Below are positions 28,891-38,582 of a DNA stretch of 64,000 nucleotides, one piece after another. Each line of letters begins with the position of its first letter. Positions within the stretch are counted from its first letter, which is position 1. Under the pieces are notes generated by a model, which was not told where the DNA came from, did not search any database, and worked only from the letters and a program-made list of their open reading frames with translations. The position numbers and the translations under genes were made by a program. This DNA comes from AWTP1-13 sp963770295 (lineage in GTDB: Bacteria > Pseudomonadota > Alphaproteobacteria > Rhizobiales > Hyphomicrobiaceae), in assembly GCA_963770295.1 (NCBI GenBank), contig CAVYPA010000026.1:186001-250000 (forward strand). Reading direction: 5' to 3'.

Positions 28891-29912
28891 TCAAAAATCT
28901 TGCCGCCCTCGTTTCGCTGCTATCGTTTCGTGTTCGTAGGCGGGCCTGGCTTGAACTTGAACTCATTGCCCTTCGACATCAGGTGAGCGTCCTACGGCGC
29001 CAGCACCCAGGTCGGGTTCGGCTCTTCTCCACAGACCGACTTCTCTGGGTTTGGCTTTACCGGATTTGGCCGCGAGTCCTCAATGCCATGGTGTTGGTCA
29101 AGCCAGCAACCGTGGTCCAGTGGCATCGCAAAGGCTTCAGGTGTTACTGGCGGTGGCGATCACACCGTCCGGGACGGCCCAAGATGAGCACCGAGATCCG
29201 CGATCTGATCCGTCAGATGAGCCTCGCCAACCCGCTCTGGGGCGCGCCCCGCATCCACGGCGAACTGCTCAAGCTCGGCATCGACGTCAGCCAGGCCACA
29301 GTCGGGAGATACCAGCCGCGGCGACCTGAAGTCCCTTCTCCGACCTGGCGAAGCTTCCTGCACAACCACCAGGCCGACATCGCGGCGATCGACATGTTCG
29401 TTGTGGCAACCGCGACGTTTCGGATCCTGTATGCTCTGATCGTGCTTGGCCATGACCGCAGAAAGGTCATCCACTTCGATGTCAGCCAAAATCCGACACA
29501 AGTCTGGCTTTCGCGCCAGATGACCGAGGCCTTTCCTTGGGACACCGCGCCCCGCTATCTGCTGCGGGACCGAGACACATCGTACGGTCGGGCGTTCCGT
29601 GATCGAGTTCAGGCGATGGGCATTAAAGAGGTTGTCACCGCGCCGCGGTCACCCTGGCAGAATCCATATGTCGAGCGCCTCATCGGCTCGATCCGCCGCG
29701 AATGCTTGGATCACATCATCATCTTCAACGAGAGCCACTTGCGGCGCGTCCTCTCGAGGTATTTTCAATATCATCACTGGAGCAGGACACATCTCTCACT
29801 CGACAAGGATTGTCCGCAGCCTCGCCGCATACAGCCTCCCTCTGCAGGCAAGATTGTCGCGTTCCCAGAGGTGGGCGGTCTACATCATCGCTATGAACGT
29901 CGCGCGGCATGA
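28887..29912 (+). CDS. DDE transposase with integrase core (rve) domain, intact
   Basis: 341 residues. An N-terminal helix-turn-helix region (LELELIALRHQVSVLRRQHP) is followed by the rve catalytic core: Asp169 in IAAIDMFVVATATFR, Asp228 in YLLRDRDTSYG, Glu263 in WQNPYVERLIGSIRRECLDH. It ends LHHRYERRAA. This resembles the integrase-core transposases widespread in Bradyrhizobiaceae; the assignment to the IS3/IS481-like branch is uncertain. A partial second copy is at 33175-33743. Frame and triad are intact, so it may be active. Confidence 0.9.
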   Translation: MIKNLAALVSLLSFRVRRRAWLELELIALRHQVSVLRRQHPGRVRLFSTDRLLWVWLYRIWPRVLNAMVLVKPATVVQWHRKGFRCYWRWRSHRPGRPKMSTEIRDLIRQMSLANPLWGAPRIHGELLKLGIDVSQATVGRYQPRRPEVPSPTWRSFLHNHQADIAAIDMFVVATATFRILYALIVLGHDRRKVIHFDVSQNPTQVWLSRQMTEAFPWDTAPRYLLRDRDTSYGRAFRDRVQAMGIKEVVTAPRSPWQNPYVERLIGSIRRECLDHIIIFNESHLRRVLSRYFQYHHWSRTHLSLDKDCPQPRRIQPPSAGKIVAFPEVGGLHHRYERRAA

Positions 29913-30106
29913 CCAACGCGCCCGCTTCGGCGTGAAGGATCGCGGCATTTTTCGACCGTTGTGCTCACATGCAACGGAGCCCAGAATATCCATTCATTTC
30001 GCGCCCCGTCGCAGATGTCCCCGATGTACTGACCGGATCCGAAATACATATTCCACGATCGGCCGCCGCCGATTCCAACGCCAAATATATTTTGAGCAAG
30101 GACAGG
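29343..30106 (+). repeat. duplicated segment, copy A
   Basis: The 3' part of the transposase plus about 190 bases beyond its stop are nearly identical to 33175-33937. Identity ends at GACAGG (30101-30106), probably marking the element's right end. The remainder to 30350 holds no gene. Confidence 0.85.
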
Positions 30107-30350
30107 GTGGCAAGTACGTTATTGGTTAGCGTGCCGCCGCCTCGGTGATGCTGGCGTTCTGGCTAGCTCTCTACAAATCGGTCTGCAAAGGCGCTTCGGC
30201 GGGCTCGCCGCCCGTTATCGCGCCGAGACTACCGACCAAGCCACACCGGCGCAGCTGCTATGATAACGCCAACCACCCGTCTCAGCGACTGCGGGGCAGA
30301 GGGTATGCGCCAGTCACCCTCGCTAGTAGATGACGGCAGTTCATGCCAAA

Positions 30351-32309
30351 TCAGAATCGGTAGCTCAACCCGGCACTGATGCGATGGTCGTTTTCGTCGC
30401 GAGCAAAGGTGGAGGCCGCATTAATCGTCGCGCTCAGGCTCGGGCCGATCTCGAATGTAAACCCGCCTTCGACCTTACCATAGGTGCGCGTTTCGAAATT
30501 CGCCACGGGCGACAGAATTGGCACCAGCGGTGCTTGCGTGAGACTGGCCGTCATGGTGCGCGTCGCATCACCAAATTCCTGCTCGAGGGTGATGTTGAGG
30601 AATGTGCTCACCGGACTGCGGCCGACAAGAAATGGCGCGCGAAATTGCACGCCGAAGCTACCCGTTAGCGTCTCAAGCGTTTGCGCGTCCACGCTGAAGG
30701 TAAGCAGCGGGTCACCAGTCTCGGCGTACCCGTCAATTCGCGCATGCGTGTAGGTAAGTCCCGCGATCGGGCCTGCGCGCAACGCGCCGAAGTCGAACAA
30801 ATAGCCGCCCCTTGCCACCGCGGTAAATGCGTTGGCATCGGTGTCGCCTCGGATAATGTCGATCACGCCCGCGCGGGCCATCTTTAGGTCGTGATGCCCA
30901 TATCCGACCAACGCGTCCGCGAACCAGCGCTTGGAGGAATAAGAAATGTAAGCCGCGGCCTGAAGGGCATCGACATCGATGCTGGCACCCCGATTGAGGT
31001 CGGCATTCGTATTGGTATAGTTCCCGGCCAAGCCGGCGATGAGTCCGGGGCTAAGGCGATACTCGATGCCGGAGGTCCCCGAGCCGCTATCATAATCGAA
31101 CCCCCTGAGATCCGGTGAGTCCGAGCGGCTTGCGCCGGCGATCGTGCCCATCGCATAGACGGTTAATCGGCTTGGCGCCTGGGGGCCCGGCCCATAACCG
31201 AGGTCTTTAAGACCCGCGGACGCTCGCAAGTCGGAGACGCTGTTGTGCTCGCGCATGGAATCGAGGCGACCCAACACGGTTCCAGTGAAGCTGTTGGTTA
31301 CTGCGGCGGCGATCGCCGGCTGGACGGCAATTGTATCTGGGGCTAGCACCATATTCGCCATGTAGTCGGCGACGAGCGCAAAGCCACCGTTCGTTAAATG
31401 CAGGCCGTCGGGGCCAAGGTAAAACTGGTTCTGCAATGGACTATCGATCCGTCCGCCGCAAACCGGTGGCGCTCCGGGACAATTAAAGCCGACGAAGCCG
31501 TACTTTGCAGGGTCGGCGTTTACAGCAACGCCGAGGCGAAAAAGATCGAGAACAAAGAAGCGAATACCCGATTGTCCAAATGGCGCAAGGCGCGTTTGCA
31601 TCGCGTTGAAGTAGGCTTGGCCATAGGCGTCGGCGATCGGAGCGACCACGCCGGGGACGACCGGAAGACCGGACAGCCCGCTGAACTCGCCGAGAACGAA
31701 ATTACGCGCGCCGAAGTCGATCATGCGTTTGATTTGCGCGGTCGCGTAGTCGGCCGTGATATTGGCGAAAGTCGACGCGTTGCCGACGTTGATGGAAATA
31801 CCGGGGTAGCCGATGACCGTATTGTTGAGGGGTGTCGCAAGATTGCCGAGCAACGCTAGGCCATCGTTGCCGCCGATGTTGAGCGTGACCAGGTCTCGCG
31901 GACCAATGAGATTGCCGCTAGCGAGATAGGCATCGACCTGCTGCTGGAGATGCCAACCCGGCGGGACCGAGGCTGGTGGACCTACGGGCGAGGCCCTTGC
32001 TCCGCCAACGCCAAATTCGACCATCTGGGCTATGCCAAGATTTTCCTGCAGTGGTATTGGATAGACCACCCACAGACCTGGCGGAGCCGGTGGGGGCGGA
32101 CTTGGCGGGCTTGGCAGGATTGCGCCCGGCGCCACGGTAGGGTCGACCCGACCTGCCAGGAAGATATCGGTGTAGCTATCGCCAAACACGAACAGGCGCG
32201 CAAATTTGCTCTCGGCCGCACCTCCTGTGGAGAAGGCAACCGTGCCGGAAATCAGCGCGATGGCAAGAATGGTGCTGCGGACCCACGCGGGTGAAGAAGG
32301 CTGACGCAT
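30351..32309 (-). CDS. autotransporter GDSL esterase/lipase (EstA-like)
   Basis: 652-residue outer-membrane esterase with an N-terminal SGNH/GDSL hydrolase and a C-terminal autotransporter barrel. Signal MRQPSSPAWVRSTILAIALI then SGTVAFS. Block I is FVFGDSYTD (catalytic Ser); block III is LNIGGNDGL; the catalytic Asp/His come in GPDGLHLTNGGFALVADYM. The barrel begins near residue 380 and ends LSYRF, with a terminal Phe. The frame extends upstream to 32369, but ATG 32309 fits the signal peptide. It is flanked by two transposase copies. Confidence 0.9.
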   Translation of the reverse strand: MRQPSSPAWVRSTILAIALISGTVAFSTGGAAESKFARLFVFGDSYTDIFLAGRVDPTVAPGAILPSPPSPPPPAPPGLWVVYPIPLQENLGIAQMVEFGVGGARASPVGPPASVPPGWHLQQQVDAYLASGNLIGPRDLVTLNIGGNDGLALLGNLATPLNNTVIGYPGISINVGNASTFANITADYATAQIKRMIDFGARNFVLGEFSGLSGLPVVPGVVAPIADAYGQAYFNAMQTRLAPFGQSGIRFFVLDLFRLGVAVNADPAKYGFVGFNCPGAPPVCGGRIDSPLQNQFYLGPDGLHLTNGGFALVADYMANMVLAPDTIAVQPAIAAAVTNSFTGTVLGRLDSMREHNSVSDLRASAGLKDLGYGPGPQAPSRLTVYAMGTIAGASRSDSPDLRGFDYDSGSGTSGIEYRLSPGLIAGLAGNYTNTNADLNRGASIDVDALQAAAYISYSSKRWFADALVGYGHHDLKMARAGVIDIIRGDTDANAFTAVARGGYLFDFGALRAGPIAGLTYTHARIDGYAETGDPLLTFSVDAQTLETLTGSFGVQFRAPFLVGRSPVSTFLNITLEQEFGDATRTMTASLTQAPLVPILSPVANFETRTYGKVEGGFTFEIGPSLSATINAASTFARDENDHRISAGLSYRF

Positions 32310-32753
32310 AACATGCCCCCCTGGCGTCGCGCAGTTCTCAAAACACCTGCGAACTACGAGCCCAGCCATCCCGCAGCATTAGCCTACGGTCCGTTTGCTT
32401 CCCTGAATAGCAGGAGATGCGAAGATTTTGTGCACGTTGCGCATGCGCAACTTTGCAAGGCCAATGCGCAGCCAGCTTCAGGACAGCGGTTCAGATTTCT
32501 TCGAGGCAGAGACCGCCGCGACTTTAGTGAGCACGAGCAAAGGTCAATTGGTGCGGAGAACAGAAGTTGCAGATTATCGAGAGAAACAGAGCGCTCGGGA
32601 TAAAAGCCGGCCGGTAAATGTTTTGAGGGCGTAAGTTGAGAGCGATCCAAATTTCAAAGACAATAGTGATCGCTCCGCGGTTGCGGGGATTTTTGCGCCG
32701 ATGCTGTCGGCGTTTATCGACTGAGGTTTAAACTCCGGATCCGCTGTCGCTGG
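32310..32753. other. intergenic, nothing recognised
   Basis: No gene or RNA recognised. It contains the upstream region of the esterase on the minus strand. Confidence 0.35.
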
Positions 32754-33161
32754 TCAGGCGTACGGTCTGGCTCGAGCCGTGCACGACATGTCGATCACGC
32801 CGGAGATCGAATACTCGCTATCGTAAAAATTACCGGAGTATCTGTTGCTGCCGACCTGACGCACCGTGGCCGTCTGGGCGGCTTTGCCTGAGGCCGTGGC
32901 GCAGGTGGCATTGACCGTATAGCTCCGCTCGCCGGCCCGACTGAAACTCGCCCTGCAACGCGCCTGCTCCTTCTCGCCCGCGGCGAAGGAGACCGTGCCG
33001 CCACCGCTCCAGGAGCCTTGCAGGCTGGCAACGCTCAACTTCTTAGAAACCTGCGCATTGCCGAGGTGTGGCGGCCAGCCGAGCGTGAGCGCGGCGGCGA
33101 AAACCAACGCACATTTCTCGGCCCGATGCAGCGAAGAAAGGAAACGAGGATCTCGTGCCAT
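32754..33161 (-). CDS. hypothetical secreted protein (SGGGTVSFAAGEKEQARC type)
   Basis: 135 residues with a signal-like segment (ALVFAAALTLGWPPHLGNAQ) and a small beta-rich domain SLQGSWSGGGTVSFAAGEKEQARCRASFSR ... GVIDMSC. Three cysteines could form a disulfide. I know similar unnamed proteins from Bradyrhizobium-like genomes. The start at 33161 lies 13 bases from the truncated transposase copy (33175), so its native promoter is probably displaced. Confidence 0.65.
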   Translation of the reverse strand: MARDPRFLSSLHRAEKCALVFAAALTLGWPPHLGNAQVSKKLSVASLQGSWSGGGTVSFAAGEKEQARCRASFSRAGERSYTVNATCATASGKAAQTATVRQVGSNRYSGNFYDSEYSISGVIDMSCTARARPYA

Positions 33162-33174
33162 CACGTCTCTCACT

Positions 33175-33743
33175 ACCTGGCGAAGCTTCCTGCACAACCA
33201 CCAGGCCGACATCGCGGCGATCGACATGTTCGTTGTGGCAACCGCGACGTTTCGGATCCTGTATGCTCTGATCGTGCTTGGCCATGACCGCAGAAAAGTC
33301 ATCCACTTCGATGTCAGCCAAAATCCGACACAAGTCTGGCTTTCGCGCCAGATGACCGAGGCCTTTCCTTGGGACACCGCGCCCGCTATCTGCTGCGGGA
33401 CAGAGACACATCGTACGGTCGGGCGTTTCGTGATCGTGTTAAGGCGATGGGCATTGAAGAGGTTCTCACCGCGCCGCGGTCACCCTGGCAGAATCCATAT
33501 GTCGAGCGCCTCATCGGCTCGATCCGCCGCGAATGCTTGGATCACATCATCATCTTCAACGAGAGCCACTTGCGGCGCGTCCTCTCGAGGTATTTTCAAT
33601 ATCATCACTGGAGCAGGACACATCTCTCACTCGACAAGGATTGTCCGCAGCCTCGCCACATACAGCCTCCTTCTGCAGGCAAGATTGTCGCGTTCCCAGA
33701 GGTCGGCGGTCTACATCATCGCTATGAACGTCGCGCGGCATGA
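33175..33743 (+). pseudogene. truncated, frameshifted second transposase copy
   Basis: It repeats the rve core of the transposase at 28887 from TWRSFLHNH to the stop. The N-terminal third is missing, and one C is lost near 33388 (GCGCCCGC instead of GCGCCCCGC), shifting the frame before the second Asp. Sequence identity continues past the stop to 33937. Confidence 0.88.
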
Positions 33744-34107
33744 CCAACGCGCCCGCTTCGGCGTGAAGGATCGCGGCATTTTTCGACCGTTGTGCTCACA
33801 TGCAACGGAGCCCAGAATATCCATTCATTTCGCGCCCCGTCGCAGATGTCCCCGATGTACTGACCGGACCCGAAATACATATTCCACGATCGGCCGCCGC
33901 CAATTCCAACGCCAAATATATTTTGAGCAAGGACAGGTGTCGCTGGCCGACACGCGCTGGAGCGAAGGCGTGACAGCGAGCTCGAAAAGCGAGTGATCGA
34001 GGAGATCACCGAGCACAGTGGGATGGAGTTCTGGGATCTGTTCGTGGAGCTGGACACCTGTTTTGAGTCCGTGCGGCCATTCTTCTTGCCCACCATGGCG
34101 TTCGCGT

Positions 34108-34533
34108 TCACCCCTCCCACGGCGCGACAACGGCGGAATCGCCCTTCACAATTGCGAATAGGCGATCCGCCCACATATTCAACCCCTCGCGCTTCTCCTT
34201 CTCGTAGTTGTATTGCGTGTAGACCGCGAGCGTGATGGTAGCCTTGGTGACGCTGACGTGGTTTGCGACGGCGCCGGCAACTACGGGCGGAATGCCGAGC
34301 GCCGCGAAATTAGTAAGCGCCGTTCGACGTAAATCGTGCGCGGTCCAATGCGGAATCTCGAAGCGGCCGTGCGGCCGTTCCTCATGGACCTTCTGCGCAC
34401 GGAGGACGGTCTTTGCTACCACCAGCGGGGACAGCGGGCCTTCCCCATCTTTGCTTGGGAACACATACTCGGCGCGCTCGCCGGCATCGGCGATAGCATC
34501 CTTGATCAATTCCACGGTCGCAGATGGAAAGTG
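34108..34533 (-). pseudogene. tyrosine recombinase (integrase), C-terminal fragment
   Basis: About 140 residues of a phage-type integrase. The HxxR box is HDLRRT in WTAHDLRRTALTNFAALGIP, followed by VVAGAVANHVSVTKATITLAVYTQYNYEKEKREGL, carrying the H/W and probable catalytic Tyr positions. The N-terminal arm-binding domain and first catalytic Arg are missing; a stop precedes the fragment at 34534-34536. It is next to the duplicated transposase segment and to IS-end-like repeats, which probably caused the truncation. Confidence 0.75.
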
Positions 34534-34580
34534 TTACCCATGTGCCCGGTACGATCTGTTACCTATGTCTCGGGCCGCTC
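34531..34580. repeat. IS-end-like TGTTACCYATGT repeats
   Basis: TGTTACCCATGT (34532-34543) and TGTTACCTATGT (34557-34568), 25 bases apart, followed by CTCGGGCCGC. This resembles the terminal region of IS481/IS21-like elements. No transposase follows, so it may be a solitary end that cut the integrase. Confidence 0.5.
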
Positions 34581-34783
34581 AATTTGTGCGGACACATAGT
34601 GTGCCCGACCCCGAGACAAAGATAGCGGAGCCTACCCGCCGCTGATGGACCCGAAAGCGCCGCGACTCAAGGCGCTTCCCGTCGGCCTCGCCGTCAAGGT
34701 CCCCGTCGATCGAGGTGAGTGACCCATCGCCCTCGTCGATCGCTCTTGCACTGGGACGGCTCAGCGCCTTCCAGCGCCGAGGC

Positions 34784-35356
34784 TCAATTTGCAAGCTTAC
34801 TTTGCGCCCACGCCGGCCAGGAATCGTCGGCTGGCTTCTCGGCGACGGGCGCCTTGGTAGGAACGGGCGCCTTGGTAAGAACGGGCACCTTAGTAGGAAT
34901 GGGCGCCTTCTCTGCAGCGGGCCCCTCGCCCGGGGCCGTCGAGACGGGCTTGGCATTGACCTCTTTGGCTTTGGCAGGTGCCGCTTTTACGACCGCTGGC
35001 CACGGTCGTAGTTTGGGCGTGAGCTCGCCCGCCTTCGTTACATCGGCGACGGCGTGAATATAGTCGCCTTTGCTCGTGTAGGCGCGACCGCGGCTGTTGT
35101 AGGCGGGCGCATAGTTTGGATTGAGCTCGATGGCCTTGTTGTAGTCGGCAATCGCGCGGTCAACGTCCCCCTTTAGCCCGTAAGCATCGCCCCGGTTATG
35201 ATAGGCAATCACGTCCTTGGGATTGCGAAGAATGATTGCCGAGCAGCCTTTGATACGAAGATCGTGATCCTTGCTATCCAGGCAATCACTTTTGCTATCC
35301 GCCAGCGCGGCCGTCGTGAGGAGCACCAGGCCCGCGGCCACAAACCAACGCAACAT
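34784..35356 (-). CDS. TPR-repeat secreted protein
   Basis: 190 residues. Signal MLRWFVAAGLVLLTTAALA, then a Cys pair (DCLDSKDHDLRIKGCSAII). At least two tetratricopeptide repeats follow (VIAYHNRGDAYGLKGDVDRA, IADYNKAIELNPNYAPAYNS, RGRAYTSKGDYIHAVADVTK). The C-terminal tail is Pro/Lys/Ala-rich with KAPxPTK repeats. TPRs usually scaffold protein contacts; here probably in the periplasm. Partner unknown. Confidence 0.8.
   Translation of the reverse strand: MLRWFVAAGLVLLTTAALADSKSDCLDSKDHDLRIKGCSAIILRNPKDVIAYHNRGDAYGLKGDVDRAIADYNKAIELNPNYAPAYNSRGRAYTSKGDYIHAVADVTKAGELTPKLRPWPAVVKAAPAKAKEVNAKPVSTAPGEGPAAEKAPIPTKVPVLTKAPVPTKAPVAEKPADDSWPAWAQSKLAN
34845..34907. repeat. 18-bp tandem repeats within the TPR gene
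   Basis: About 3.5 units of ACGGGCGCCTTGGTAGGA (starts 34845, 34863, 34881, 34899) encode the KAPxPTK tail repeats on the minus strand. Such arrays often change length between strains. Confidence 0.7.
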
Positions 35357-36230
35357 ACTATCCTCCCCCAGTCCCTTCCCTACGTTATCGGTAGCATGGG
35401 CCGGTCTATCGGAGGAATTGGTCCTTCGTTCTCCCCCGGATGAGGGAGGTAGGGTCCCGCCTCCAGACGGACCGCGCGCCAGCTTGCCCAGGATGTGTCC
35501 CGCCCCTCATCGGGCTAACCCAATTTGGCGCACATTTCACCGATCCGATCAAGTCACCTATCCGATCAAGTCAGCCCGATCAGAAGGACGTCGGGCCGCT
35601 GGCTTCCGGCCCGGGGAACGTCCGGCTCGAGGCCTGGGCGCGCACTGAGACGTCGCAAGCAAAAATCTCTGGGCCCCGGAACCCGTCTCATCCGCCGGCG
35701 GCCCTCCGGGGGCACGCAGAGCTCGCATCGCTCCTGACCCATCGTGGCGCCGGAAGCGGTGGATAGCAGGGGAGCTTGGGGGAATAGTTTCCTCGCAGGG
35801 GCGTTCTTTTGGCACTCCAGCTCTCGGACCGTGCCGAGAGCCGGGTGGCCAACTTGGTGCCGGTACCCCTAGGCTGGCGCCATTTTCTTATAGGACGGGC
35901 CCTGGATGGGTGGAGTCTCTGCGCTTTGCGCCGCCAGGGTCGCACTAGCCGAGCTGATACGAACCCTTGCCGTCGGAGGGACAATTGTCATGCGCGACGG
36001 AAAGAAGCGGTGTGTCGGCAACTTCTTAAACTTGTCCGTTGTGCACGGTCCGTTAGTAAAAGTCTGCGCCTTTGGCCCATGCTGAGCCTTAGGACCTGGC
36101 CCGCCCCGAAAGCGTGATGCCGCGTTCAACCGTGGAGCAATCACGCAAGTCCGCCGGTCGCGCCCGAGCGGTGGAACAGCGTTGCGCAGCCGTGCGTTGT
36201 CTGATCATTCTCATAAAACATGGAGGAGCC
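35357..36230. other. intergenic, nothing recognised
   Basis: No supportable gene in about 0.87 kb. A short tandem repeat TCCGATCAAGTCA occurs twice near 35546-35575. Confidence 0.35.
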
Positions 36231-36476
36231 ATGCGCACCGCCTGGATAGTTGGATTCATCATGGCTGCACTGTTGGCTGTGCCACTTAGCGCCGAGGCAG
36301 GCAAAGTAGAAGGCGTCGGCATCGGCGCGGGCGTGGGAGCCGTCGTCCTTGGACCGGTCGGCGCCGTCGTCGGCGGGGTGGTCGGTTATAAAGTTGGCGG
36401 CCCGAACCTTGTCAATAGGCGCTACCGCTCATGTTGGCGAGACACCTACGGCTATCGCCATTGTAGGCATCGCTAA
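36231..36476 (+). CDS. small glycine-zipper exported protein
   Basis: 81 residues from ATG 36231, chosen because a clean GGAGGA lies just before it. Signal MRTAWIVGFIMAALLAVPLS is followed by a glycine-zipper membrane segment (GVGIGAGVGAVVLGPVGAVV). The end is basic and aromatic with two Cys (RRYRSCWRDTYGYRHCRHR). The type is common in Hyphomicrobiales as unnamed envelope proteins. Confidence 0.7.
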   Translation: MRTAWIVGFIMAALLAVPLSAEAGKVEGVGIGAGVGAVVLGPVGAVVGGVVGYKVGGPNLVNRRYRSCWRDTYGYRHCRHR

Positions 36477-36924
36477 ACCTGGCATCGTCCCGCAAGCCGT
36501 CACTTCCCAAGAACGGGGCCATCTTGGCGTCGCCGGCTGCAGCGTAAGGCTCTTCGCGCGAGATTTGCGCTGACCCGTTGCGCCGCGGCTGAGGGACGAC
36601 GGATCGGCGGCCACAAGTCGCGAACAGTCCCTGCCCCGCTGCAAAGGTTGCCCCGGCATCACAACGCGGTCGGGCACGCCTTCTGGCACGCGCTTTTTGC
36701 GGGCCGCGCTGGGGGGCCGCTCAATGGGCAGCAATCGGCTTTCAGCCCGCGACGTTGCCAGCAAGGCCCGCCTATCGAGAGAGAGGTCGCGGAGCCTTCG
36801 CTGGCGCCATGGCCTCGCCAGCCGCCTTGCTTTGCAGCCGAAGGCCATATCGTGCCAAAAATGGCAAATCGCCGCCGGTGGGTGCCCTATACCCGCGACG
36901 TCCGCGACGGTCGGGAGGTGCTGC
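36477..36924. other. intergenic before acyl-CoA synthetase
   Basis: No separate gene. The synthetase frame stays open upstream to 36697, but that part does not look like the family. Confidence 0.4.
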
Positions 36925-38556
36925 GTGGGACGCGACTGGTTTTCCAAGCGCACGCTTGGCTCACTTGTGGATGAGCGGGTCAGACGCGATGGCGCCCGCG
37001 AGGCCCTCGTCTTCGAAGCGCGACGCTTCACGTTCGCCGAGCTTGCGCGCGACATTGATGCCGTCGCGCGCGGTCTCATCGCTCTGGGCATCGGGCCGGG
37101 CCATAATGTGGCGCTATGGATGCCAAACCGACCGGAGTGGCTTCATGCGGCCCTTGCGGTCATGCGCATCGGCGCCGTGCTGGTGCCGATCAACACGCGG
37201 CTGCGCACTGAGGATGCTGCATATATTCTAGGCCAATCGGACTCCACGGCACTCATCATCGCGGCCCGATCTGGCCCGGTCGACTACCTTGCCATGGCAT
37301 CGGAGCTCCTGCCATCCCTCGCCTCTGGTGGTGTTGGTTTGCGGGATGCACGGCTAACGGCATTGCGGCGTGTGATTGTGCTCGGCGATGCGCCCGCGCC
37401 TGGGGCGCTCGCCTGGTCGGCGCTGCTGCAAGCAGGGACGCGCGTATCTGACGATGTCCTTCGCGCGAGAATCGACACGGTCGATCCAAATGAGACGGCC
37501 TTCATTATTTATACTTCCGGAACCACGGGATTCCCGAAGGGCGTGATGCACTGTCACAACATTGTTCGCAACGTCATCGATCGTGCCTACCGGATGGCCA
37601 TCACGCCATCGGATACCATTCTCATGTACCTGCCGCTCTATCATCTCTATGGCTTCTCTGAGGGGATGCTGATGTCGATGGCGACCGGTGCCCGCCAGCT
37701 CGTTACCCAGTCTTTCGATGCAACCGAGAGCTTGCGGCTACTGGAAGAGGAACGAGCAACCATCCTCTACGGCTTCGACACGCATTTTAAAGACCTGCTC
37801 GATGCCTACCGGCGGCAGCCGCGCGATACTTCGAGCATCCGCACGGGCATCCTCGCCTCCGGCACGTTGAGCTCGATCCCTGTCGCACGGGAAGCGCGAA
37901 CACTCTTCGGCAACTTTCTGTCCGGCTATGGGATGAGCGAGATAGGCGTCGGCGCCGCCTTGAGCGCAATCGATTCCTCTGAGGAACAATGTGTCGAAGC
38001 TTCCGGCTATCCTGCCCCCGGATACGAGGTCAAGATCATCGATCCGGAGACGGGACACGAACAGCCGGTGGGTGCAGCCGGCGAAATTCTCGTGCGCGGC
38101 TACATGGTCATGCAGGGTTACTACCGCAAACCCGAAGAAACTGCCAAAGCCATCGATGAAAACGGCTGGATGCACTCGGGCGATATGGGGTTCATTCGCG
38201 CCGATGGGCACCTACGCCTTATGGGCCGCTACAAGGACATGCTCAAGATCGGCGGCGAGAACGTCGATCCGCTGGAGGTCGAGGCGTACTTGGGGACCCA
38301 TCCGGCAATCAAGGCGGCCGCCGTGGTTGGCGTCCCCGATGCGCGCCTAAGCGAGGTTGCCGTGGCTTTCCTTCAAACCATGCCCGGGCAACGGCTCACG
38401 GAGCGGGGGGTGGCAGAACACTGCCGCGGCAGAATTGCAAGCTACAAAATTCCACGTCACGTCTTCCTGGTTGAGGAGTTTCCCATGACCGGCTCCGGCA
38501 AGGTGCAGAAGAGCAAGCTGCGCGAGGAAGCGCGCCGACGGCTCGGCACTGGCTAG
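36925..38556 (+). CDS. AMP-dependent acyl-CoA synthetase/ligase
   Basis: 543-residue adenylate-forming enzyme that activates a carboxylate with ATP and joins it to CoA. GTG 36925 is chosen because GGGAGG sits seven bases upstream and the family N-terminus (LGSLVDERVRRDGAREALVF) follows. The P-loop is FIIYTSGTTGFPKGVMH; later motifs are SGYGMSEIG, the ENGWMHSGDMG Asp motif, GRYKDMLKIGGENV and the catalytic Lys in MTGSGKVQKSK. The substrate cannot be read from sequence; it resembles cyclohexanecarboxylate/fatty-acid ligases. No pathway neighbours are evident. Confidence 0.92.
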   Translation: MGRDWFSKRTLGSLVDERVRRDGAREALVFEARRFTFAELARDIDAVARGLIALGIGPGHNVALWMPNRPEWLHAALAVMRIGAVLVPINTRLRTEDAAYILGQSDSTALIIAARSGPVDYLAMASELLPSLASGGVGLRDARLTALRRVIVLGDAPAPGALAWSALLQAGTRVSDDVLRARIDTVDPNETAFIIYTSGTTGFPKGVMHCHNIVRNVIDRAYRMAITPSDTILMYLPLYHLYGFSEGMLMSMATGARQLVTQSFDATESLRLLEEERATILYGFDTHFKDLLDAYRRQPRDTSSIRTGILASGTLSSIPVAREARTLFGNFLSGYGMSEIGVGAALSAIDSSEEQCVEASGYPAPGYEVKIIDPETGHEQPVGAAGEILVRGYMVMQGYYRKPEETAKAIDENGWMHSGDMGFIRADGHLRLMGRYKDMLKIGGENVDPLEVEAYLGTHPAIKAAAVVGVPDARLSEVAVAFLQTMPGQRLTERGVAEHCRGRIASYKIPRHVFLVEEFPMTGSGKVQKSKLREEARRRLGTG

Positions 38557-38582
38557 CGGTTATCTCACCGCAGGTTGCTAAG

